From: Vreelandella nigrificans
GTDB taxonomy: Bacteria; Pseudomonadota; Gammaproteobacteria; Pseudomonadales; Halomonadaceae
Assembly (NCBI RefSeq): GCF_002374315.1
Contig: NZ_NWUX01000002.1
Location: 67,150 to 131,149, forward strand
DNA: 64,000 nt
Reading direction: 5' to 3'
Position 1 is the stretch's first letter; each line of letters begins with the position of its first letter. Shown one piece after another: positions 56,003-63,595 of this stretch. Under the pieces are notes generated by a model. The model worked only from the letters and a program-made list of their open reading frames with translations. It was not told the DNA's origin and did not search any database. The position numbers were made by a program, and so were the translations under genes.

Positions 56003-57081
56003 TGCTGAATGTACTGATGAGCGTTGATCGGCTGGATCGATATATTGCTCGTAATGTTTTAGCCGCCATTGTTGTGGTGCAAGTTGTACTACTTGGCTTG
56101 GATATCACTATTGCCTACATCGGTGACCTGAGCGACACCCAAGGTGAATACACTGCTTTAGGGGTGTTGTTCTATTTGATAATGCGTTTGCCCTGGCGCT
56201 TTTATCAATACGCGCCGGTAGCCGTGCTAATTGGCGCGCTGATTGGTCTGGGGAGTATGGCGTCCAGTAACGAACTCACGGTAATGCGGGCGGCGGGGCG
56301 CTCCTTGGCACGTATTGTCTGGGGGGTGATGAAGCCGGTACTACTGGTTGTGGTCGTAGTGTTACTGATCGCTGAGTTTGTGACCCCACGTACTGAACAG
56401 TTTGCTGAAGCGTGGCGTTTAGAGCAGCGTCAAGGTGAGGGGACCATGCTGACTAGCCGCAGCGGCTGGCAGTTTGAAGGTGATAGTGTATACCGCTTTG
56501 GCGCTATTCGTGCGGATAACGTGGTGTTGGACTTAACCCGCTATCGTTTCGACGAGCGCCGTCTTGTTGAAGCTATGCATGCTAACCGAGCCCACTGGGA
56601 AGAGGGGGAGTGGCAACTAGAAAGTGTCACAACCACGCATATTTTTGAAGACCGTACAGAAGCGACTTACCAAGAACAGGTAGTATGGGAAACAGCATTG
56701 ACCCCAACGCAGTTGGAGCGTCTGCTGCGTGATATTCAAAGCCAAGCGCCCAGTGAGCTTTGGGCCTACGCTAACTTTTTGAAAAGCCAAGGGCTTCAGG
56801 CTGATCAGCCGCTTCTCTACTTTTGGCAAAAAGTACTGCTGCCACTCACCATGGGGTCTTTGGTCTTGATTGCGGCTTCCTTTGTATTTGGTCCGCTGCG
56901 TACAGTCGCCGCAGGGACCCGGGTATTCTATGGGGTAGTGACAGGTCTGCTCTTCAAGTACGTACAGGACTTACTGGCGCCTGCATCGACGATTTTTGGT
57001 TTTTCACCGGTATGGGCCGTATTGGTTCCCACGCTTGCCTGCGCAGTAGTGGGCGTTTATTTCCTGCGCCGTAACGGCTAA
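56002..57081 (+). CDS. lptG: LPS export permease LptG
   Basis: Partner permease of LptF in lipopolysaccharide export. The ATG at 56002 overlaps the lptF TAA (TAATG) and gives 359 aa; a second ATG five codons on is also possible. An upstream extension to 55927 lies in lptF. It shows SVDRLDRYIARNVLAAI at the start, ASSNELTVMRAAGRSLARI (coupling-helix region, near residue 95), and a C-terminal SPVWAVLVPTLAC helix. Confidence 0.95.
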   Translation: MLNVLMSVDRLDRYIARNVLAAIVVVQVVLLGLDITIAYIGDLSDTQGEYTALGVLFYLIMRLPWRFYQYAPVAVLIGALIGLGSMASSNELTVMRAAGRSLARIVWGVMKPVLLVVVVVLLIAEFVTPRTEQFAEAWRLEQRQGEGTMLTSRSGWQFEGDSVYRFGAIRADNVVLDLTRYRFDERRLVEAMHANRAHWEEGEWQLESVTTTHIFEDRTEATYQEQVVWETALTPTQLERLLRDIQSQAPSELWAYANFLKSQGLQADQPLLYFWQKVLLPLTMGSLVLIAASFVFGPLRTVAAGTRVFYGVVTGLLFKYVQDLLAPASTIFGFSPVWAVLVPTLACAVVGVYFLRRNG

Positions 57082-57105
57082 CCCATTAGTAACGAAGAGA
57101 GTTGT

Positions 57106-57579
57106 ATGGTTCAACGACGTTTAACACAGCTTGATAGCACTTGGCCTGCCGCACTGCCTCGCCGCCTGGGGGCAATGATTTATGATGGTTTTTTAGTCGC
57201 TGCTATCTGGATCGGGATCACGGTAGCTCACGTAGCTTTTTTTCGTTTTGTACTCGGCCAAAATGCCGAGGAGATCGGCGTGGGCGCTTTAGAGGTCTGG
57301 AGTTTAAGAGTACTACTGGTGCTATCTGCTATCGCCTTTTTTACCTTTTCTTGGACACGTGGCGGTATGACGTTGGGAATGCAGACGTGGCGTTTACGGG
57401 TACAAACGGTAGATGGCTACACGATTACACCGCTGCAAAGTGTGGTTCGCTGCTTGACCGCTTGGTTATCGCTTGCCGCTTTGGGCCTAGGGTATTGGTG
57501 GGTGCTGTTTGATGGTGAGCGGCGTAGCTGGCCTGATATTGCCTCAAATACTCGCACGGTGGTGTTGCCTAAACGATAG
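57106..57579 (+). CDS. RDD family membrane protein
   Basis: The 157-aa protein has PRRLGAMIYDGFLVAA at the start (RR-x-x-A-x-x-x-D variant of the RDD motif). About four hydrophobic segments follow, with MTLGMQTWRLRVQ in the middle and a W-P-D-I-A-S end. Members of the RDD family are small inner-membrane proteins, some linked to ion exchange; the role here is unknown. It sits 24 bp after lptG and may share its transcript, a common arrangement in Pseudomonas relatives. Confidence 0.87.
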   Translation: MVQRRLTQLDSTWPAALPRRLGAMIYDGFLVAAIWIGITVAHVAFFRFVLGQNAEEIGVGALEVWSLRVLLVLSAIAFFTFSWTRGGMTLGMQTWRLRVQTVDGYTITPLQSVVRCLTAWLSLAALGLGYWWVLFDGERRSWPDIASNTRTVVLPKR

Positions 57580-57752
57580 ATTACAGTTGCTAGGATCTGT
57601 TGGCGTTTCATGCGGTAACTCATGGAACTAAGCGGCTTATAATGAAATGTCAATAGATCCTAATATAATGTTAACGCACTGTCTGGACTGAATAATTTAA
57701 AGACAAAGAATAATTGTTGCTAAAAAGCATAAATTTCTACTTGATAAGATGT

Positions 57753-57771
57753 ATGCGAATCATTTACATTC
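57753..57771 (+). promoter_or_regulatory. Fur-box-like sequence before bfd
   Basis: ATGCGAATCATTTACATTC at 57753-57771 contains the core AATCATT and part of the left half of the 19-bp Fur consensus, about 11 matches by eye. Fur repression of bfd is known in other gammaproteobacteria. The preceding 57580-57752 is AT-rich and holds no gene. Confidence 0.4.
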
Positions 57772-57798
57772 ACCTCATGACTTTTATGAGGTGTCGCC

Positions 57799-58005
57799 AT
57801 GTACGTATGTGTGTGCAAGGGAGTTACCGACCATCAAATTCGCCAGCAAGTGAGTGATGGCGCGCGTAGCTGGCGAGAAGTGCGTGAAGCTACCGGTTGT
57901 GCAACGCAGTGTGGTAAATGCGCGTGCTATGCAAAAGCCGTTACCCGCGATGCTGTGTCAGAAGCTCGCCAAGAATCTGATATGGGACTCGCTTATGCTG
58001 TGTGA
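57799..58005 (+). CDS. bfd: Bacterioferritin-associated ferredoxin
   Basis: Small [2Fe-2S] protein that docks on bacterioferritin and reduces its iron core for release. The 68-aa product has the four ligands in Bfd positions: Cys4, Cys6 (MYVCVCKG), Cys38 and Cys41 (CATQCGKCACY). It is made when iron is scarce in relatives, fitting the Fur-like box upstream. It is directly ahead of bfr, but the two have separate promoter regions. Confidence 0.95.
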   Translation: MYVCVCKGVTDHQIRQQVSDGARSWREVREATGCATQCGKCACYAKAVTRDAVSEARQESDMGLAYAV

Positions 58006-58052
58006 CGCGAATCACTATTGTTAGATTTATCGTTAGCAAATATATGATTTTC

Positions 58053-58080
58053 TTGAGTTTTTTATTATCCAATCTATACT
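58053..58080 (+). promoter_or_regulatory. Candidate bfr promoter
   Basis: TTGAGT (58053-58058) and TATACT (58075-58080) with a 16-bp spacer, about 100 bp before the bfr ATG. The -10 box is overlapped by the palindrome at 58076-58100. A second CTATACTCC copy starts at 58114. Confidence 0.55.
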
Positions 58081-58100
58081 CCCAATAACATTGGGAGTAT
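58076..58100. promoter_or_regulatory. Perfect 25-bp palindromic operator on the bfr promoter
   Basis: ATACTCCCAAT (58076-58086), AAC, ATTGGGAGTAT (58090-58100): 11-bp arms with no mismatch. It covers most of the -10 box and the expected start site, so a bound protein would repress. Length and ATA...TAT ends resemble the 25-bp Rrf2/IscR type-1 sites, but the inner bases do not fit the IscR consensus. A T-run is lacking, which argues against a terminator. Confidence 0.65.
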
Positions 58101-58187
58101 GCCTTTCTATGGCCTATACTCCTTCATTAACGTAACTGCTTGATCGTACTTGTTAACTATCAGCATTACAGTGAAAAAGGTGACGTC

Positions 58188-58670
58188 ATGAAAGGTGATC
58201 CAACGGTCATTCAGCATCTCAATAAAGCACTTGGCAACGAACTGGTCGCTATCAACCAGTATTTCTTGCATGCCAAAATGTATAAAGATTGGGGCCTGAA
58301 AGCACTTGCCAAGTGGGAGTACGATGAATCTATCGAAGAGATGCAGCACGCTGATAAAATCATTGAGCGCATTCTTTTCCTGGAAGGTATTCCCAACCTA
58401 CAAGACCTTGGCAAGCTTCATATTGGCGAAAACGTCAAAGAGATGCTTGAGAGTGATCTAAAAATTGAGCACGATGGCCGCAACGACTACATCGAAGCAA
58501 TTACCTACTGCGAAAGCGTTAAAGATTACGTTACTCGAGATCTGCTGCGTGATTTGCTTGCCGATGAAGAGAGCCATATCGACCATATCGAAACCGAGCT
58601 AAAATTGATTGACCAGGTGGGCATTCAAAACTACCTGCAGCGCCAAATGCAGATGGCCGGCGATGAGTAA
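58188..58670 (+). CDS. bfr: Bacterioferritin
   Basis: 24-mer haem-containing iron-storage protein. The ATG at 58188 follows AAAGGTGACGTC; the in-frame stretch to 58140 is leader. The 160-aa product keeps all known functional residues: ferroxidase ligands Glu18, Glu51, His54, Glu94, Glu127 and His130, and the haem-ligand Met52. Pairing with bfd is typical. Expression is probably controlled through the palindrome at 58076-58100. Confidence 0.97.
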   Translation: MKGDPTVIQHLNKALGNELVAINQYFLHAKMYKDWGLKALAKWEYDESIEEMQHADKIIERILFLEGIPNLQDLGKLHIGENVKEMLESDLKIEHDGRNDYIEAITYCESVKDYVTRDLLRDLLADEESHIDHIETELKLIDQVGIQNYLQRQMQMAGDE

Positions 58671-58720
58671 TTTCTTAAGCTGAGTCCTTAGCAAGCTTTT
58701 TTAGCTTAGCTAACCTATGC

Positions 58721-58760
58721 AACGCAAAACGGGCAGCCTATAGGCTGCCCGTTTTGCGTT
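58721..58760. terminator. 40-bp perfect palindrome (bidirectional terminator)
   Basis: AACGCAAAACGGGCAGCCTA at 58721-58740 is followed immediately by its exact reverse complement at 58741-58760. The GC-rich centre and flanking A and T tracts (AAAAC...GTTTT) make it a terminator in both directions, closing the bfr transcript. Confidence 0.85.
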
Positions 58761-58902
58761 TCGCTATCCGGGTGGCTTTCACTGCGGGCTATATAAATTG
58801 TTGGCTGCTACCGGCTGGAGGAGTATTTAGGCGAAGTGACATGGCGTACGGAGTAATTGCCTTGGTGCCCCTGTGCCGCGGGGGCGGCTAGGAAGTGTTA
58901 GT

Positions 58903-58924
58903 ACATTTGCAGAAATGTTATAAT
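58903..58924 (+). promoter_or_regulatory. Porin promoter with an overlapping dyad
   Basis: A perfect TATAAT at 58919-58924; the -35 is poor. ACATTT (58903-58908) and AAATGT (58913-58918) form a dyad around GCAG just upstream of the -10, placed where a regulator could block polymerase. About 75 bp of leader precede the ATG. Confidence 0.45.
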
Positions 58925-59000
58925 GTAGCGATTTCGAATTGGCTATCAAGTAGAATACTCACAAGTTCTATCAATAACTTAATGCAAAAGGATATAGGGA

Positions 59001-60023
59001 ATGAGATCAGTTCACTCGGCTGTTTTGGCTATTGGCATGCTTTGGGGAGCGTCCGCACAGGCCACGCCGATCTATGATCAAGCTGGAACAAAACTCGATA
59101 TCTATGGGCGTATTTCCATGGGTATATCTGGTGGTGGTGCCGAGTTTGATAGTGAGGGTAACCGAGTTAATAATAGCGCTGAGTTCCAAGACGTTTACTC
59201 GCGACTTGGTTTTCGTCTGGAGCAAATGATCACTGAGGATGTGTCAGCATTTGGCCGGCTTGAGTGGCGCTTTAAGGGGGATGAGCGGCAACTCGATCAA
59301 GGTTTCAGAGAGCTTCGTCAAAGCTACATAGGGTTAGCGAGTCAGCGCTACGGTACCGTGCAGGCAGGTAATTTCGACAGTCTCTACTATCAGTTTGTAT
59401 CCGCACCGTTTGACGTTTATCTGGATAGAGGACTGCTCTTCAATTCGAGCAATATTCAGTCTCGGGGCGACTCTATTGGTTATTACACCCCAACGGTCAA
59501 TGGGTTTACCTCGTTTGTGCAGTTGAAGCATTACAGCGAAAGAGGCCGTTTACTCGACGAGCAGCGAGAGAAAGGCAGCGTGGTGGCTGCGCAAGGCGGT
59601 GTTCAATACCAGCAAGGCCCTTTAACCATTGGCTTTGGAGCGGTGGATGACAAGGTGCGCGGAAATGGAAATGGTGAAATGCTCTACGGACTTATGGGGT
59701 CCTATGCATTCACCGACCAATTCGTCGCTCGCCTTGGTTTTGAGACTCAAGATAGCAGTGATACTTATGGAGGCGGCTTTGAAACGACTGGGGTGGGCGG
59801 TACTTACGCCACCGGCCCCTGGGCGTTTACTGCCGACTATTACCATGTAAACCGGGATAATGAAGCCAACAGCAATGCTTGGGCGGCTGGCGCCTACTAT
59901 AAAGTGTCCAGCGCCTTTGACCTGTTTGTTGAGCTGGCCGATGGTGATGTTCCAAGACCGGAAAACGCCGAAGGGTTATCAGAGGATCTGTATTGGTTGA
60001 CTGGCGCGCGTTACCACTTTTAA
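59001..60023 (+). CDS. Gram-negative general porin
   Basis: Outer-membrane trimeric beta-barrel for diffusion of small solutes. The 340-aa product has a signal peptide cleaved near AQA (residues 19-21). The first strand is KLDIYGRISMGISGG, the segment SRLGFRLEQMITED is typical, and the end ARYHF has the C-terminal aromatic outer-membrane signal. GRLEWRFKGDERQ and the following RQSYIGLASQRYGTVQAGN match the porin_4/OmpC-like family. A weak AAAGGATATAGGGA ribosome region precedes the ATG. Four 18-bp repeats and a strong terminator follow. Confidence 0.92.
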   Translation: MRSVHSAVLAIGMLWGASAQATPIYDQAGTKLDIYGRISMGISGGGAEFDSEGNRVNNSAEFQDVYSRLGFRLEQMITEDVSAFGRLEWRFKGDERQLDQGFRELRQSYIGLASQRYGTVQAGNFDSLYYQFVSAPFDVYLDRGLLFNSSNIQSRGDSIGYYTPTVNGFTSFVQLKHYSERGRLLDEQREKGSVVAAQGGVQYQQGPLTIGFGAVDDKVRGNGNGEMLYGLMGSYAFTDQFVARLGFETQDSSDTYGGGFETTGVGGTYATGPWAFTADYYHVNRDNEANSNAWAAGAYYKVSSAFDLFVELADGDVPRPENAEGLSEDLYWLTGARYHF

Positions 60024-60050
60024 TACTTGATCCGTAAGGCCTAGCGTTAG

Positions 60051-60123
60051 TTAGCTGGTAATAGCTAAGTTAATTGGTAATAGCTAGTTAATTGGTAATG
60101 ATCAGTTAATGGGTAATAGAACG
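60051..60123. repeat. 4-copy 18-bp tandem repeat after the porin gene
   Basis: Copies start TTAGCTGGTAATAGCTAAG (60051, 19 bp), TTAATTGGTAATAGCTAG (60070), TTAATTGGTAATGATCAG (60088) and TTAATGGGTAATAGA (60106). They lie between the stop codon and the terminator. Confidence 0.85.
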
Positions 60124-60152
60124 AGGGGCGATATCATCGCCCCTCGTTTTTT
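60122..60152 (+). terminator. Intrinsic terminator of the porin transcript
   Basis: A perfect 11-bp stem (CGAGGGGCGAT at 60122-60132, complement at 60136-60146), ATC loop, then six T (60147-60152). A textbook Rho-independent terminator on the + strand. Confidence 0.92.
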
Positions 60153-60169
60153 GGCTTCATACTGCCCTT

Positions 60170-61957
60170 TTAACGAGCTGGCTTGCTGGCACCCACGATA
60201 CTGGAAAGCGATACCGCCAATACCGATAGCAATATTAACGCTAGGGCGGGGATCAGCACTGCCCAGGGGGCGCGTTCAATGTAGGGCATGCCCTCGGCGA
60301 GTATCAGCCCCCACTCTGGGGAGGGTGGGCGCGGACCAAGGCCAAGAAAACCTAGCGCTGCCAAGGCAAGCGCTACTCCAGGTAAGCGCAGCATTGCATG
60401 ACGAAACACCGGGCCAAGTACGGCAGGTAGAATATAGCGGCTCATCAAACGAAAGTGCCCAACCCCTAGAATCGGCGTGATACGTACATGGGGCTGGGCT
60501 TTAACCTCCGCTACCAGCGCTGCAGTATGGGCAGCAAGAGGTGCCCAGGCCACAGCAGTGACCGCAATAATAGCGCCGCTGGCGCTTGGCCCCATCAGGC
60601 CCGCGACAATCAGTCCGGCAATGGTGGGGGGCGTTGCCTTGGTGATCTCAATGGGGCCAGTGGCCAGCCTGGGAGCCAGACCAATCAGCAGACCCAGCAC
60701 CAGTGAAAAGAAGACCACCACCGTGGCCATTCCCATGGTGGACAGTGCTCCGTGGGCCACCCGCGCCAAAATATCGCGCCCTGTGCCGTCGGCACCCAGC
60801 GGTAGCGCTAAACTCGGCGGCTCCAAGCGCATAAACGCAGAGTTAAACGGGTCGCGAGTAATCCCTGCCACTACCAGCACCACCAGTAACACAATAGAGA
60901 TGGACGGCACGATCCACGCCCAACGTTGAGTATTCAGTTCCGCATGGGCCACCGGCAATGCCCCAAGCCTGAAGGCGCGGCCAAGCAACAGCGCGCGACC
61001 AATATTGGCCAGGCTGCCAAGTACAATGGCGATGATCAGCAGAATAAGAATGCCGGTTTGCAGGGCAGGCATATCCTGGGCTGATGCGGCACCAAGGGTT
61101 GCCCGGCCAAGGCCGGGGATCGAGAACACCTGCTCCACGGCAATTGCGCCACCAGTCAGGGCCACCATGACCATACCCACTTGGGGCATTAAGCTTGGCA
61201 GGGTGCGGCGTAGGGCTGCCAGGGTGATTCGGGGGCGGGAAAAACCAGCCACGTTCCAGGTAGCCACCCAGCGCTCGGTAAAGGTGGCCGAAAGCCCATC
61301 GCTAAACAAACGCCCTAATAAGCCGCCAGCCGGAAGACCCAGCGCAAAGGCGGGTAGCACCACGTAGCTGAGACCGCGCCAACCGTAGGGTGGTAACCAG
61401 TTTAGCCAGGCAGCAAATATCACCAGCAGTATTGAGGCCAGCAAAAACTCGGGAAGTGCTATCAGCGCTGCGCCAATCGCACCGGACGAGCGGCTAACTT
61501 GCCCATTCAAGCCCCGACGCACCACCGGCACGCAAATCAGCGTAGCGGTAATCACTGCCACCAGCATGCCGAAGCCCATTAGAGTGAGCGAGACCTGGGC
61601 GCTTTTTAACATGCCCGGCAGCACGGGGGCGCCGGAAATCCAGGAGTTACCCGCATCGCCTTGCAGCAGCCCCATCAGCCAGCTTTGCAGCTTCTCAAAA
61701 GGGCCAAGATCCAGGCCAAGCTGGGCGCGAATGGCAGCCAGCACCTCGGGCGTGGCTTCCTGCTCGGCGGAGCGCGCGCGCAAAATGCTCAGCGCAGGGT
61801 CCCGGCCGGATAACCATGGCAGCAGTCCGACCAGTACGATCACGCTGGCTAACGTTACCAGGCGAGAGAGCAGCGGAATAAAAGGCTCTATGCGCAAGCT
61901 GCGCCAAAGGCGCAGCGGTGTTGCGGTTATCATGCGCAGAATACCTTTAAGACTCAC
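60170..61957 (-). CDS. Opp/Dpp-type ABC permease, DppB-DppC fusion
   Basis: The 595-aa chain has two binding-protein-dependent permease domains. The first half resembles DppB/OppB (about residues 1-325, with AALRRTLPSLMPQVGMVMVA and SIPGLGRATLGA). The second resembles DppC/OppC (about 335-590, with PLGADGTGRDILARVAHGA and SRYILPAVLGPV). Usually these are separate proteins. The GTG at 61957 overlaps the binding-protein gene by 11 bp; an ATG at 61933 behind AAAGG is an alternative start. It imports peptides, nickel chelates or similar; the ligand is unknown. Confidence 0.88.
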   Translation of the reverse strand: MSLKGILRMITATPLRLWRSLRIEPFIPLLSRLVTLASVIVLVGLLPWLSGRDPALSILRARSAEQEATPEVLAAIRAQLGLDLGPFEKLQSWLMGLLQGDAGNSWISGAPVLPGMLKSAQVSLTLMGFGMLVAVITATLICVPVVRRGLNGQVSRSSGAIGAALIALPEFLLASILLVIFAAWLNWLPPYGWRGLSYVVLPAFALGLPAGGLLGRLFSDGLSATFTERWVATWNVAGFSRPRITLAALRRTLPSLMPQVGMVMVALTGGAIAVEQVFSIPGLGRATLGAASAQDMPALQTGILILLIIAIVLGSLANIGRALLLGRAFRLGALPVAHAELNTQRWAWIVPSISIVLLVVLVVAGITRDPFNSAFMRLEPPSLALPLGADGTGRDILARVAHGALSTMGMATVVVFFSLVLGLLIGLAPRLATGPIEITKATPPTIAGLIVAGLMGPSASGAIIAVTAVAWAPLAAHTAALVAEVKAQPHVRITPILGVGHFRLMSRYILPAVLGPVFRHAMLRLPGVALALAALGFLGLGPRPPSPEWGLILAEGMPYIERAPWAVLIPALALILLSVLAVSLSSIVGASKPAR

Positions 61958-63461
61958 TATCGGCGTTGATAGCGGTTTTTTCAGTAATCAACACGCGCTC
62001 GCGCGGGTCACGCTCGGCGTCGGAAACCCGCGCTGATTCGCCTTGAATGACCCGCTCATGGAGCATCGGGATAGCTGCATCGGTGCGTAAAATGGCCGCT
62101 TCAGCATCGATAATTGCCTGGCGGCGAGCGTCACCGGTGGGCTGTGCGGCGGCGTTGGCCAGCGCCTCATCAACGGCAGGGTCGCATAGCTGGGCGATAT
62201 TGAAGGAGCCTGCGCAGGCGAAGTCGCTAAACATATAGGCAACGGGGTCGCCGGAATCAAGGACGGTGGCGCGGGAGAGAATAAAGGCGTCAAACTGGCC
62301 CGCTAAGGCGTCCGCTTCAATATGGGCGTACTCTCGCACTTCCTGATTAACAGTGAAGCCTGCACGGGTGAGCTGTTGCTCAAGCAGTACGGCGACTTCG
62401 GGAAGCTCCGCGCGGTCAGTAAAGGTCGCTAGGGTAATCTCCGCGCCGTTTGGCTCGGTGGGTTCGGTGCGCGGCTCAATCGGCGTGCGGTAATCGCTTG
62501 CCCAGGCCAGCGCTGGTCCAAGCAGCCCCTCGGCGATATCGGCGCGGCCTTCGTAAACGGTATTGACGATAGTGGCGCGGTCAACCGCTTCACGTACAGC
62601 AGCGCGCAGGCCGGGGTCGGTCATGGGGCCTGATTCGGTATTCAGGTAAAGCGTATTGGTGCGTGGCATGGGCACTTCGTGGACTAGCTCGGGGTCGAGC
62701 AGTGCCACTTGGGAGACCGGAATCGCTTCCACTACATCGGCTGCGCCAGTTCTCAAGGCTGCCGCTCGGGCGGTACCATCGGGCACATAGTCGGCATCAA
62801 TACCGGCCACCGCGGCAGGCTCGCCCCAGTAGTCGTCATAGCGGTCAAGCTTGGCGCTGGTGGTGCCGTTGATCTCTTTCAGCACAAAGGGGCCGGTACC
62901 TGCTTCGATAGGGTTAATGCGGCCATCTTCACCGTAGGCGCTAGCGGCTAGAATCGCTAATTGCGGGCTTGAAAGGCGGTTGGGGATCAGTGGGTCGGCG
63001 CTTTCCGTGTGTACAAGCACCGCGTTATCACCATCGACTTCGATGGTCATGTTCACGCCGTCTAAAATCCTAGGTTTCGGAGCTGCCTGAGTAGCCGCTG
63101 TGAGGGCGTTCACCACGTTTTGGGCAGTTAGCTCGCTGCCATCATGAAACGTCACACCGTCGCGAATCACAAAGCGCCAGGTGTTGGCGTCCAGTTGTTC
63201 CCATTCGGTGGCTAAAAAGGGCTGAGGGTCGCTATTGGCATCCAGGCGAATCAGCGTTTCCGCCATGCTCCAGCGCGACAGTTTAAAAGCATCGTCGGAA
63301 AGCGGTGTTAGCCCTGAGCGCGGTGGCTGAAGCATTGCCACGCTGATACGCTCACCTGATTCGGTGGAGGTAGTGTCGCGCTGCTGATCAAAACAACCGG
63401 CAAGTAGTAGCGGCGTGGCAAGGGCGACGGGTAGCGAAAGGCGAAGCGGGCGGCGAAGCAT
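61947..63461 (-). CDS. Opp/Dpp-type substrate-binding lipoprotein
   Basis: The 504-aa SBP_bac_5-family protein has lipobox LAGC (Cys23), and FLATEWEQLDANTWRFVIRD then GVTFHDGSELTAQNVV in the typical place (about residues 85-120). AGTGPFVLKEIN follows near 195. AGGAG lies 8 bases before the ATG. It is the middle gene of an ATPase - binding protein - permease series on the - strand. The ligand (peptide, metal chelate or other) cannot be told from the sequence. Confidence 0.9.
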   Translation of the reverse strand: MLRRPLRLSLPVALATPLLLAGCFDQQRDTTSTESGERISVAMLQPPRSGLTPLSDDAFKLSRWSMAETLIRLDANSDPQPFLATEWEQLDANTWRFVIRDGVTFHDGSELTAQNVVNALTAATQAAPKPRILDGVNMTIEVDGDNAVLVHTESADPLIPNRLSSPQLAILAASAYGEDGRINPIEAGTGPFVLKEINGTTSAKLDRYDDYWGEPAAVAGIDADYVPDGTARAAALRTGAADVVEAIPVSQVALLDPELVHEVPMPRTNTLYLNTESGPMTDPGLRAAVREAVDRATIVNTVYEGRADIAEGLLGPALAWASDYRTPIEPRTEPTEPNGAEITLATFTDRAELPEVAVLLEQQLTRAGFTVNQEVREYAHIEADALAGQFDAFILSRATVLDSGDPVAYMFSDFACAGSFNIAQLCDPAVDEALANAAAQPTGDARRQAIIDAEAAILRTDAAIPMLHERVIQGESARVSDAERDPRERVLITEKTAINADSES

Positions 63462-63595
63462 CGTAACGACTCCTAAGTATAAAAGTTAACGAGTAAAAGG
63501 GATAAGCAACGGCGTAACCGTGGGGTTAACCAGTGTTCAAATGCTGTATTGAGCGAATAGGTTGAGAAAGCCACGGTGGGTAAATCACGAATCTT

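Larger units (their letters stand above)
58671..59000. other. 330-bp gap between bfr and the porin gene
   Basis: No gene is seen. It holds a 40-bp perfect palindrome acting as terminator (58721-58760), a short GC-rich inverted repeat around 58866-58884, and the porin promoter with an overlapping dyad (58903-58924). Confidence 0.6.
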
